Source of the DNA: Actinomycetes bacterium
Lineage (GTDB): Bacteria > Actinomycetota > Coriobacteriia > Coriobacteriales > Eggerthellaceae
Assembly (NCBI GenBank): GCA_023429565.1
Contig: JAEZDJ010000028.1
Span: 1-29,580 of the forward strand
Length of the DNA stretch: 29,580 bases
Direction: 5' to 3'
In this document: piece by piece, positions 1-7,399 of the stretch
Position numbering within the stretch: position 1 is the first letter of the stretch
Layout of the letters: each line of letters begins with the position of its first letter
Position numbers and translations under genes: made by a program
The notes under the pieces: generated by a model
What the model was told of the DNA's origin: nothing
Seen by the model: only the letters and a program-made list of their open reading frames with translations
Databases searched by the model: none

Positions 1-1214
1 CCATGGAGCAGCGCGCTTCCGCCCTTGAAGAGGCCAAGCGGGTGTGCTCGGAGGAGCACGACCGCGTGATCGAGGCGGGCGGCCTCACCGTCGTCGGCAC
101 CGAGCGTCATGAGTCGCGCCGTATCGACAACCAGCTGCGAGGCCGTGCGGGGCGTCAGGGAGATCCCGGCGTGACGCAGTTCTATCTGTCCCTCGAGGAC
201 GACCTCATGCGCCTGTTCGGCGGTAACCGCATGGATTCCATCGCCCGCATGATGGAAAAGACCGACATGCCCGAAGACATGCCCATTCAGGCCGGCATGG
301 TGTCCAAGGCCATCGAGAGCGCGCAGCGGCAAGTGGAGAGCATGCACTTTGCCGCTCGTAAGAATGTTCTCGAATACGACGATGTCATGAACCTGCAGCG
401 CGCAGCCATCTATGAGGAGCGCAACGCCATCCTGGACGGCAAGGACCTCGCGGACCGCATTCCCTCCATCGTCTCGGAGGCCGTCGACTCCGTCGTGTCC
501 GAGGACTGTCCCGAGAGGTGCCCGAGCGACGACTGGGACATCAAGGCTCTCGACACGTGGGTTGCCAACATGACCGGACGTACGGACTATGCGACGGCCG
601 ACGTCGACCACGAGGATGACCCCGCCCTGTTGGCGGAAGCCGTCACGGATTACCTGACGGGCGTGTATGACGAGAAGACGGCCCTTTTGGGGGCCGACGC
701 GATGGGCAAGCTCGAAGCCCAGGTGATGCTTCGCATCATCGACACGCGCTGGATGGCCCACCTCCAGGAGATGGACTATCTCAAGGCCGGCATCGGGCTG
801 CGCGCCTTCGGCCAGCGCGATCCTTTGGTTGAATACAAGAATGAGGCATATAATGCCTTCCAGGGCCTCACCTCTTCCATGTACGAGGACTTCATGCGCA
901 CGTTGCTCCGCCTTCAGATAGCGGTGCAGAAGCCCCCTGAGATGCCGGAAGCTGCGGGACCGCTGGATGGCAAGGTGAGCTACTCGTCTCCCGAGCAGGC
1001 GCTCGATTCGACGGGCGTCGGCGGGGCGGTGCGGGCGACCCCTGCTCAGCCATCGGGCGCAAGCGCTCCTGCTCCTGCGCCGAAGCCTGCGCAGGGAAAG
1101 CCGCAGACCATCGTGAAGGACAAGGATGACCCGTTTGCCAACGTCGGCCGCAATGACCCGTGTCCTTGCGGTTCGGGTCTCAAATACAAGAAGTGCCACG
1201 GGCAGAACCTGTAG
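1..1214 (+). CDS. secA: Protein translocase ATPase SecA, C-terminal part (5' end outside window)
   Basis: This is the C-terminal portion of SecA, the cytoplasmic ATPase that drives preproteins through the SecYEG channel. The visible part opens in the second nucleotide-binding domain. It contains the motif VVGTERHESRRIDNQLRGR followed by GRQGDPG, then the helical scaffold and wing region (MARMMEKTDMPEDMPIQAGMV-like segment). It ends in a Pro/Ala-rich linker and a zinc-binding SEC-C tail with the pattern CPCGSGLKYKKCH, the SecB/ribosome-binding motif of the family. The frame is already open at the window edge, so the ATG at base 3 is internal and not the real start. The stop is TAG, and prfB begins 5 bases later, so the two are probably co-transcribed. 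Confidence 0.97.
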   Translation, partial: MEQRASALEEAKRVCSEEHDRVIEAGGLTVVGTERHESRRIDNQLRGRAGRQGDPGVTQFYLSLEDDLMRLFGGNRMDSIARMMEKTDMPEDMPIQAGMVSKAIESAQRQVESMHFAARKNVLEYDDVMNLQRAAIYEERNAILDGKDLADRIPSIVSEAVDSVVSEDCPERCPSDDWDIKALDTWVANMTGRTDYATADVDHEDDPALLAEAVTDYLTGVYDEKTALLGADAMGKLEAQVMLRIIDTRWMAHLQEMDYLKAGIGLRAFGQRDPLVEYKNEAYNAFQGLTSSMYEDFMRTLLRLQIAVQKPPEMPEAAGPLDGKVSYSSPEQALDSTGVGGAVRATPAQPSGASAPAPAPKPAQGKPQTIVKDKDDPFANVGRNDPCPCGSGLKYKKCHGQNL

Positions 1215-1219
1215 GAATC

Positions 1220-2314
1220 ATGACAGACAGAGAAGACAAGAACATAGACCAGATTGCCGAGCGCGTTGCCGATGCGCATGCTTATCTTCACATCGATGAG
1301 AAGCGGGTCGAACTCGACCAGCTTGATGCCGAAGTGGCCGCTCCCGGTTTCTGGGACGATGCGGCCCACGCCTCGTCGGTGTCAAAGCGGGCAAGCGACC
1401 TGCGTGACACCATCGCCGAATACGAAGCTGCGGTCTCCCTGTTGGATGACGCGCGTGCCGCGCTTGAGCTGGCGGAAGAGGACGAGGCGTTTGCCAGCGA
1501 GGCGGACGATGCCCTGACGAAGCTCGAGGGCATGCTTGACTCGCTGGAGATCAGCTCATGGTTCGCGGGACGCTTTGACTCCGGCGACGCCATCGTCACG
1601 GTCAACCCCGGCTCGGGCGGCCTAGAGGCCCAGGATTGGACTGAGATGCTCTATCGCATGTACATGCGATATGCCGAGAACAAGGGGTGGAAGGTCACGG
1701 TCCTTGATGTGGTGCCAGGCGAAGGCATCGGCCTTGACAAGGCGACCATCCAAATTGGAGGCCGCAACGCCTTCGGCATGCTGAAAAGCGAGAACGGCGT
1801 CCATCGCCTCGTGCGCATATCGCCGACCGACGACAAAAAGCGCCGCCACACCACCTTCGCAGGAGTGGAGGTGCTGCCGGTTCTTCCCGACGACATCGAG
1901 GTTGACTTCAACCTGAGTGACGTTCGCGTGGACGTCTACCGTTCGAGCGGTCCCGGCGGCCAATGCGTGAACACCACCGACTCAGCCGTGCGCCTGACCC
2001 ACATTCCCACGGGAATCGTGGTGACGTGTCAGAACGAGAAGTCCCAGCTGCAGAACAAGGAGGCCGCCTTCCGCGTCCTCAAGGCCAAGCTCTACGAGCG
2101 CGAGGAGCAGAAGCGCGCCGAGGAACTGGCCGAACTGCGCGGCGACCGCATGGAGAGCACGTTCGGCAGCCAGATACGCAACTACGTCCTCTATCCCTAC
2201 CAGATGGTGAAGGACGTGCGCAGCGGCATCGAGACCGGCAACGTCGATGCGGTTCTTGACGGCGATCTTGACGAGTTCGTCATTGGCTATCACCGTTGGA
2301 GGGTCTCGCAGTAA
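1220..2314 (+). CDS. prfB: Peptide chain release factor 2 (RF2), without frameshift site
   Basis: RF2 reads UGA and UAA stop codons and hydrolyses peptidyl-tRNA on the ribosome. The 364-residue protein has the N-terminal coiled-coil domain, the PCRF domain (GSGGLEAQDWTEM near residue 133), and the peptidyl-hydrolysis motif GGQ at about residues 246-248 in SSGPGGQCVN. The stop-recognition tripeptide, SPF in well-studied RF2 proteins, reads SPT here (residues 201-203, RISPTDDKKRRHT). The start is the ATG at 1220, preceded by AGGA, 5 bases after secA. The longer open frame from 1160 lies inside secA and is not needed. Many bacterial prfB genes carry an in-frame UGA near codon 25 that is bypassed by +1 frameshifting. 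This one reads straight through, so that autoregulation is absent. Confidence 0.95.
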   Translation: MTDREDKNIDQIAERVADAHAYLHIDEKRVELDQLDAEVAAPGFWDDAAHASSVSKRASDLRDTIAEYEAAVSLLDDARAALELAEEDEAFASEADDALTKLEGMLDSLEISSWFAGRFDSGDAIVTVNPGSGGLEAQDWTEMLYRMYMRYAENKGWKVTVLDVVPGEGIGLDKATIQIGGRNAFGMLKSENGVHRLVRISPTDDKKRRHTTFAGVEVLPVLPDDIEVDFNLSDVRVDVYRSSGPGGQCVNTTDSAVRLTHIPTGIVVTCQNEKSQLQNKEAAFRVLKAKLYEREEQKRAEELAELRGDRMESTFGSQIRNYVLYPYQMVKDVRSGIETGNVDAVLDGDLDEFVIGYHRWRVSQ

Positions 2315-2506
2315 AGCGCTCGGCGTCCCTTCGGAGAGACGCGTGGATGCCACGGGAGGAGCGCGCGTTTGCGCCTTGGGATCGGCTCTCGCCATCCTTT
2401 CGCCGAAGCCGTGCGCCAGGCCATGCGCTTTTCGTATTTCGTCAGAACAAGGCGCGCTCATTCGCTAGAATGGGCTCATTGGCATTTGCTATGGGAAGGA
2501 AAAAGC
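2315..2506. other. Intergenic region between prfB and transketolase
   Basis: This 192-base gap holds no convincing gene. A GCGC-GTTT-GCGC hairpin lies near 2365 but has no following T run, so it is a poor intrinsic terminator. A possible -10 element, TAGAAT (2466-2471), lies about 35 bases before the transketolase start. The matching -35 position is weak, so the promoter is tentative. Confidence 0.35.
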
Positions 2507-3346
2507 ATGACCGAGCTCGAACGGCGCGCGAACGAGATGCGCATTGACATCGTGCGCATGATCGCAGAGGCGGGCAGCGGGCACCCGGGAGGGTCGCTTT
2601 CAGCCATCGACATCCTCTGCGCGCTGTATTTCAGCGGCGTGATGAAGCATGATCCGGCGAACCCCGATTGGGAGGAGCGTGATCGCTTCATCCTGGCCAA
2701 GGGACATGCTGCACCCGCGCTCTACGCCACGTTGGCCCATGCGGGATACTTTCCGCGGGAGGAGCTCATGACCCTGCGCAAGTTGGGAAGCCGGCTGCAA
2801 GGCCATCCCGACTCGAACCTGCTTCCGGGCGTCGAGGTGTCCACGGGCTCGCTCGGACAGGGCCTTTCCATTGCCGCGGGCGCCGCGGCGGGCCTTTCCC
2901 TCGAAGGATCGGATGCGACGGTGTTCTGCCTGATGGGAGACGGTGAATGCCAAGAAGGCCAGGTGTGGGAGGCCGCCATGTTCGCGGCGCACCGCCACCT
3001 CGACAACCTGGTGGCCGTCATTGACCGCAATGGCCTGCAGATCGACGGATGCACCGAGGTCGTCTGCGGTCCGGGCGACCTGCATGTCAAGTTTTCCGCC
3101 TTCGGCTGGGACGTGCGGGACGTGAACGGCCATGACATCCCCGCGCTCGTCGACGCGCTCGGATCGGCGAAGACGACCCAAGCGGGGAAGCCCCATCTGC
3201 TGGTCGCCCATACGGTGAAGGGGAAGGGCGTCTCGTTCATGGAGGGGCAGGCCGGCTGGCACGGCAAGGCTCCAAGCGCCGATCAGTTGGAGGTCGCGCT
3301 CGCCGAGCTGGGCGCGTCGGTTGGAGAGGAGGCCCCTCGTGGTTAA
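2507..3346 (+). CDS. tktA1: Transketolase, N-terminal (TPP-binding) subunit
   Basis: This 279-residue protein matches the N-terminal thiamine-diphosphate half of transketolase, which moves two-carbon ketol units in the pentose phosphate pathway. It shows GSGHPGGSLS near residue 23 and KGHAAPALYA near residue 65. The TPP/Mg motif GDGECQEGQVWEAA (about 144-157) ends in VIDRNG. Together with the next gene it makes up the full enzyme as two chains, an arrangement common in Actinobacteria, Firmicutes and archaea. The ATG at 2507 is chosen because GGGAAGGA lies just upstream and the family N-terminus (MTELERRANEMRIDIVRM) begins there. The open frame extends 46 codons further upstream but without family similarity. 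The symbol is tentative. Confidence 0.92.
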   Translation: MTELERRANEMRIDIVRMIAEAGSGHPGGSLSAIDILCALYFSGVMKHDPANPDWEERDRFILAKGHAAPALYATLAHAGYFPREELMTLRKLGSRLQGHPDSNLLPGVEVSTGSLGQGLSIAAGAAAGLSLEGSDATVFCLMGDGECQEGQVWEAAMFAAHRHLDNLVAVIDRNGLQIDGCTEVVCGPGDLHVKFSAFGWDVRDVNGHDIPALVDALGSAKTTQAGKPHLLVAHTVKGKGVSFMEGQAGWHGKAPSADQLEVALAELGASVGEEAPRG

Positions 3347-4310
3347 GCTTGCAGACGAGTCCCAGAAATTGGTCAAACGCGCAACGCGCGCCGCTTATGG
3401 CGTCACGCTCGCGGAGCTTGCGAAAGAGGGCATACCTGTCGTGGCCGTCGATGCCGACCTGACGGGATCGACGACCACGAAGAAGTTCTCTGACGCCGAT
3501 CCCGCCTATGCTGATCGGCTGTTCAACTGCGGCATTGCCGAACAGAACATGATCGACGTGGCTGCGGGGCTTTCCATCACAGGGCATGTGGCATTCACGG
3601 GATCGTTTGCCGTGTTTGGCACGGGACGCGTGTATGACCAGATTCGCAACACCGTTGCCTACAGCAAGCTGAATGTGAAGATTGCTCCCACCCATGCCGG
3701 CGTTTCCGTGGGTCCTGACGGCGGAAGCCATCAGATGCTCGAGGACGTTTCGCTCATGCGGGGGCTGCCCGGAATGCGCGTGCTGGTGCCTGCCGACTAT
3801 GCGGCCGCCCGAGCTGCGCTGAAGCTTGCCGCCCAGACGCCCGGACCGGTGTACGTGCGCATGGGCCGCGCCTCGGTTCCTGCCGTCTACTCCGACGACG
3901 TCGAGCTTGAAATGGGGCGTGCCTACGTGCTGCGTGAGGGCTCCGATGTGACGATCATCGCCAACGGCGTCGAGGTCGAGCAGGCTCTTGCCGCCGCTGA
4001 CGCGCTTGCTACGCAGGGCATCGCCGCCGAAGTGATTGATGCATTCTGTGTGAAGCCCCTCGACCGCGAAACGGTCCTTTCATCGGTTGCCAAGACGGGG
4101 TGCGTCGTTTCCGCCGAGGAGCATAATGTGATTGGGGGATTGGGCTCGGCGGTTGCCGAGCTGCTGGCCAGAGAGGCGCCCACTCCCCAGGAATTCGTCG
4201 GCGTGCACGACGTGTTTGGCAAATCCGGCGAGTTCGAGGAGCTGCTCGACTATTTTGATCTGGGATCTGCGGCGATTGTCGAAGCTGTGAAGAGGGTTAT
4301 GGCGCGATAG
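3339..4310 (+). CDS. tktA2: Transketolase, C-terminal (pyrimidine-binding) subunit
   Basis: This 323-residue chain carries the pyrimidine-binding and C-terminal domains of transketolase. The family glutamate motif that activates TPP is visible in NCGIAEQNMIDVAAGLS, followed by THAGVSVGPDGGSHQMLEDV and a C-terminal domain containing CVVSAEEHNVIGGLGSAVAE. The start is taken as GTG at 3339, preceded by a strong GAGAGGAGG ribosome site. It overlaps the end of the N-terminal subunit gene by 8 bases, which suggests translational coupling and balanced synthesis of the two chains. A TTG at 3321 is in frame, but it would place the ribosome site inside the gene. Confidence 0.92.
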   Translation: MVKLADESQKLVKRATRAAYGVTLAELAKEGIPVVAVDADLTGSTTTKKFSDADPAYADRLFNCGIAEQNMIDVAAGLSITGHVAFTGSFAVFGTGRVYDQIRNTVAYSKLNVKIAPTHAGVSVGPDGGSHQMLEDVSLMRGLPGMRVLVPADYAAARAALKLAAQTPGPVYVRMGRASVPAVYSDDVELEMGRAYVLREGSDVTIIANGVEVEQALAAADALATQGIAAEVIDAFCVKPLDRETVLSSVAKTGCVVSAEEHNVIGGLGSAVAELLAREAPTPQEFVGVHDVFGKSGEFEELLDYFDLGSAAIVEAVKRVMAR

Positions 4311-4325
4311 GGCATCTGCTAAAAT
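4297..4325 (+). promoter_or_regulatory. Candidate promoter for ftsEX
   Basis: TTATGG (4297-4302), 17 bases, then TAAAAT (4320-4325) resembles a sigma-A type promoter. It lies over the 3' end of the transketolase gene and 40 bases before the ftsE start. The -10 is good and the -35 is poor, so this is tentative. Confidence 0.35.
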
Positions 4326-4365
4326 TCAAGCGTCTCAGCACATTGCGATTTGAACGGAGCACTCT

Positions 4366-5208
4366 GTGACGAATGATACCAGCCCAATGGTACCCGCGCG
4401 CCCAGCCGGGCGTCTCGGTGCCCATGCGGCTCACTCGGGGCAAGTGACGTCGCAGCTTTCTGCGTCGCTTCCCACGCTGGAGGTGGATGACATCCCCCAG
4501 CAGACAGGAACGCCCGTCATCACGTTTGACCATGTGACGAAAGTGTACCCTGCGCAGCCGAACAAGCCGGCGCTCTCTGACATATCCCTGCAGATCTACG
4601 CCGGCGAGTTCATCTTTCTCGTCGGCCACTCCGGGTCGGGCAAGTCGACGTTCATCCGCATGCTCATTCGCGAGGTGAAGCCCACCAAAGGACATATCTA
4701 CGTCGCCGACGAGGATTTGGTGACCATGCGCAACTGGCGTGTGCCTTACCTGAGGCGCAACATCGGGTGCGTGTTCCAGGACTTCAAGCTGCTTCCCAAC
4801 AAGACGGTGTTCGAGAACGTCGCGTTCGCCCTTGAGGTCATCGGCAAAAGCAGCCACGTCATCAAGACGCAGGTTCCCGAGGTGTTGCGTCTCGTTGGGC
4901 TGCAGGACAAGCTCAACAAGCGTCCTGACCAGCTTTCGGGCGGCGAGCAGCAGCGCGTTTCCATCGCGCGCGCCATCGTCAACCGTCCGCCGCTGCTCGT
5001 CTGCGACGAGCCTACCGGAAACCTTGATCCTCAGACCTCGCGTGGCATCATGGACCTGCTCGAGCGCATCAACCGCACGGGCACGACGGTGCTCGTCGCA
5101 ACCCATGACCGCGAGATGGTCGACAACATGCGTCGCCGCGTCATCGCGCTCGATCGTGGGCATCTGACTCGCGACCAAGATCGGGGGGTGTACGGCTTCG
5201 ATGTCTAG
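4366..5208 (+). CDS. ftsE: Cell division ATP-binding protein FtsE
   Basis: FtsE is the ABC ATPase of the FtsEX complex. In Gram-positive bacteria it transmits ATP hydrolysis through FtsX to activate extracellular peptidoglycan hydrolases during division. The 280-residue protein has Walker A GHSGSGKST, Q-loop VFQDFKLLPNKT, signature LSGGEQQR, Walker B LLVCDEPTGNLD and the H-loop ATHDREM. The GTG at 4366 has ACGGAG upstream. This start gives about 48 residues ahead of the usual FtsE beginning (VITFDHVTKVY). The extra part is Ala/Pro/Ser-rich and has no recognised domain. No good start exists closer to the core, so the extension seems real. The gene overlaps ftsX by 8 bases. Confidence 0.95.
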   Translation: MTNDTSPMVPARPAGRLGAHAAHSGQVTSQLSASLPTLEVDDIPQQTGTPVITFDHVTKVYPAQPNKPALSDISLQIYAGEFIFLVGHSGSGKSTFIRMLIREVKPTKGHIYVADEDLVTMRNWRVPYLRRNIGCVFQDFKLLPNKTVFENVAFALEVIGKSSHVIKTQVPEVLRLVGLQDKLNKRPDQLSGGEQQRVSIARAIVNRPPLLVCDEPTGNLDPQTSRGIMDLLERINRTGTTVLVATHDREMVDNMRRRVIALDRGHLTRDQDRGVYGFDV

Positions 5209-6106
5209 TTTCTTTTATTTCATCAGAGAATCACTCAAGGGCTTCGTCCGCAATCTGTCGACCGCCCTCGGCTCAATCGTCACTATCTTTTTGTCGTTGC
5301 TCATCATCGGCATCTTCTTCATCGGCGGGTTTGTGGTGGAGAATATTGTGACGTCGGTTGAGGATAAGGTGTCCATAGCGGCATACGTGGCTGACGATGC
5401 GTCTGAGGCTGACATCCAGTCGCTTGAGAGCTACATCAAGGGCTTGGAAGGCGTCGAATCGGTGAGCTTCACGACGAAGGATCAGGCGCTTGAAAACTTC
5501 AAGGAGACCAACAACACCGACATCATCGATGCCCTCGACGGACAGAACCCGCTGCCGGCATCCATTGACGTCCAGCTGTCCGAGCCTCAGCTTGTCGAAC
5601 AGGTGGCCTCATCCATCGAGAACAATGACACGTTCAAGACCATTGCCGGCTATGACACCCCGGCAGACTCGCTCAAGTACGGACAGAAGACGGTTGACCG
5701 CCTGTTCTCGCTCACGACCTATGTGCGGTACATTGGTGTCGCGCTCATCGCGCTGCTCATTTTCATTGCGATGGTGTTCATCAACAACACCATTCGACTG
5801 GCCATCCTCGCTCGCCGCAAGGAAATCGCCATCATGCGGTTGGTGGGCGCGTCCAACGGCTTCATCCGTGGGCCTTTCCTGATGGAGGGCGCCCTGCACG
5901 CCATCATCGGCTCGCTTCTGGCGGTCGGGACGTTGGAGCTGCTGCGCAGTTTGGCATTGCCGCAGTTGCAAGAGGCGTTTCCTTGGCTGCCCATCAACAT
6001 GGGATTCAACACCTTCCTCCTCATTTATGGCGCTCTGGTGCTGGCCGGATTGCTCATCGGACTTGTCGGCTCGGCTCTTGCGATGCGCCGTTATCTGAAA
6101 GTGTAG
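5201..6106 (+). CDS. ftsX: Cell division permease-like protein FtsX
   Basis: FtsX is the membrane partner of FtsE. The 301-residue sequence starts with a short cytoplasmic stretch (SSFFYFIRESLKGFVRN) and a first membrane helix around residues 22-45. A large extracellular domain of about 120 residues follows (VSIAAYVADDASEADIQ...), the part that in relatives contacts hydrolases. Three more helices lie near residues 175-198, 222-247 and 270-293. The motif ARRKEIAIMRLVGASNGFIRGPFLMEG is typical of the FtsX/MacB permease fold. The ATG overlaps the end of ftsE. An S41-like gene follows after 10 bases, so all three are likely one transcript. Confidence 0.95.
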   Translation: MSSFFYFIRESLKGFVRNLSTALGSIVTIFLSLLIIGIFFIGGFVVENIVTSVEDKVSIAAYVADDASEADIQSLESYIKGLEGVESVSFTTKDQALENFKETNNTDIIDALDGQNPLPASIDVQLSEPQLVEQVASSIENNDTFKTIAGYDTPADSLKYGQKTVDRLFSLTTYVRYIGVALIALLIFIAMVFINNTIRLAILARRKEIAIMRLVGASNGFIRGPFLMEGALHAIIGSLLAVGTLELLRSLALPQLQEAFPWLPINMGFNTFLLIYGALVLAGLLIGLVGSALAMRRYLKV

Positions 6107-6116
6107 CGCGGCCAGC

Positions 6117-7394
6117 ATGGCCAAACATGGGGACAGCAGGCGGATTGCGACATCCGCGCATAAGGCGCGGATTCGCAGCCTCCGTGTGGCGAAGGCCCTC
6201 TCGGGCGTCGTCATCGTTTTCGTCGCCTTCGTGATTGGATTCGCTGTCCGCGGCGACCAGGCTCTTCTCGAACGGCTGGGCTTCTCGTCCCTTGTCGTTG
6301 ACATCGACCGCAATCCCGGAGCCACCACGTCGGGCGACACCTATGATTCCATCGGCGCCCGCGTTGCCGAAGTCGAGGGAATCCTTCAGACCGACAGCCT
6401 TGACTCCTATGATCTTGACACCGTGACAAAGAATGTGCTCGACGCCTTTGCCGACGGCACGCAGGACAACTACCTGCGCTACTATGATGCTTCCAGCTAT
6501 GCCAAGCTCCTGCAGGACAGCTCGAAGAGCTATGCCGGCATCGGGGTGCTGTTTTCCGAATACAATGGCCGCGCCTATGTCGTCGATGTGTTCGATGGGT
6601 CGGCGGCCCAATTGGCTGGCGTGCAGCAGGGCGATTTCGTTGAGGCCATTGACGGGGATCGTGATCACGACTGGTCGCAGACCGAGGTGGTGGCGGCTTT
6701 GGCGCGCGAGGAGGGTGACAGCGTCGTCGTCACCTGGCGCCGTCCTGCAACTCTTGAGGCGGAGGGGGGAGAAGAGTTCACGAAAACGCTCGTGTGCTCC
6801 GAATACCGTGTCAAGAACGTGGAGAGCGAGCTTTCAGGCTCGGTGGGCTTCATCAAGCTCAAGCAGCTGACGCAGAACTCGGCCACGCTGGTGAAGCAGG
6901 CCGTGGCTGACTTGGCTGCCCAAGGCGCCACTTCCTACGTGCTTGACATCCGCGACAATCCAGGTGGGTACCTCACGCAGGGGGTCGATGTGGCCAGCCT
7001 GTTCGTCAAGAGTGGAACGATCGTCCAGATTGAGACGAGGGAGAGCAAGACGGTGAAGTCTGCCGCCGGGTCTGCCGTGACGGACAAGCCGCTCATCGTC
7101 CTGGTGAACGAGCATACGGCCGCCGCTGCCGAAGTGCTGGCCGCGGCTTTGAAGGACAGCCAACGTGCGACGTTGGTGGGCATGGAGACGCTGGGCAAGG
7201 GTTCCGTCCAAGTCGTTCGCGATCTGAGCTTTGGCGGCTCGTTGCGCTACACCGCTGCCTATTACCAGAGTCCGCAGGGGCATGGCATCGATGGCGTTGG
7301 CGTGACTCCCGATGTGACCGTGGCATCTTCCGGAGAAGGGGATAACCAGCTCTCGCTTGCCATCGACACCGCTCAGTCTTCTGGCCAGAGCTAG
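6117..7394 (+). CDS. Membrane-anchored S41-family (CtpA-like) protein, predicted catalytically inactive
   Basis: This 425-residue protein has the layout of carboxy-terminal processing proteases: a membrane anchor at about residues 27-44, a PDZ-like domain (YAGIGVLFSEYNGRAYVVDVFDGSAAQLAGVQQGDFV split over about 135-185), then the S41 core with GFIKLKQL and LDIRDNPGG. The lysine of the Ser-Lys dyad is present (K361 in LGKGSVQ). The usual serine motif (GSASASE) reads HTAAAAE, with Ala336 at the nucleophile position when the conserved Asp347 and Lys361 are aligned to E. coli Tsp. The DNA (ACG GCC GCC GCT GCC GAA) confirms this. It may be a pseudoprotease acting as a scaffold near FtsEX, which is inference. 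A distant alternative nucleophile cannot be excluded from sequence alone. Confidence 0.85.
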   Translation: MAKHGDSRRIATSAHKARIRSLRVAKALSGVVIVFVAFVIGFAVRGDQALLERLGFSSLVVDIDRNPGATTSGDTYDSIGARVAEVEGILQTDSLDSYDLDTVTKNVLDAFADGTQDNYLRYYDASSYAKLLQDSSKSYAGIGVLFSEYNGRAYVVDVFDGSAAQLAGVQQGDFVEAIDGDRDHDWSQTEVVAALAREEGDSVVVTWRRPATLEAEGGEEFTKTLVCSEYRVKNVESELSGSVGFIKLKQLTQNSATLVKQAVADLAAQGATSYVLDIRDNPGGYLTQGVDVASLFVKSGTIVQIETRESKTVKSAAGSAVTDKPLIVLVNEHTAAAAEVLAAALKDSQRATLVGMETLGKGSVQVVRDLSFGGSLRYTAAYYQSPQGHGIDGVGVTPDVTVASSGEGDNQLSLAIDTAQSSGQS

Positions 7395-7399
7395 GCATC

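Noticed and set aside
1963..2259. Short plus-strand frame inside prfB
   Set aside because: It is an out-of-frame shadow of the conserved RF2 C-terminal region.
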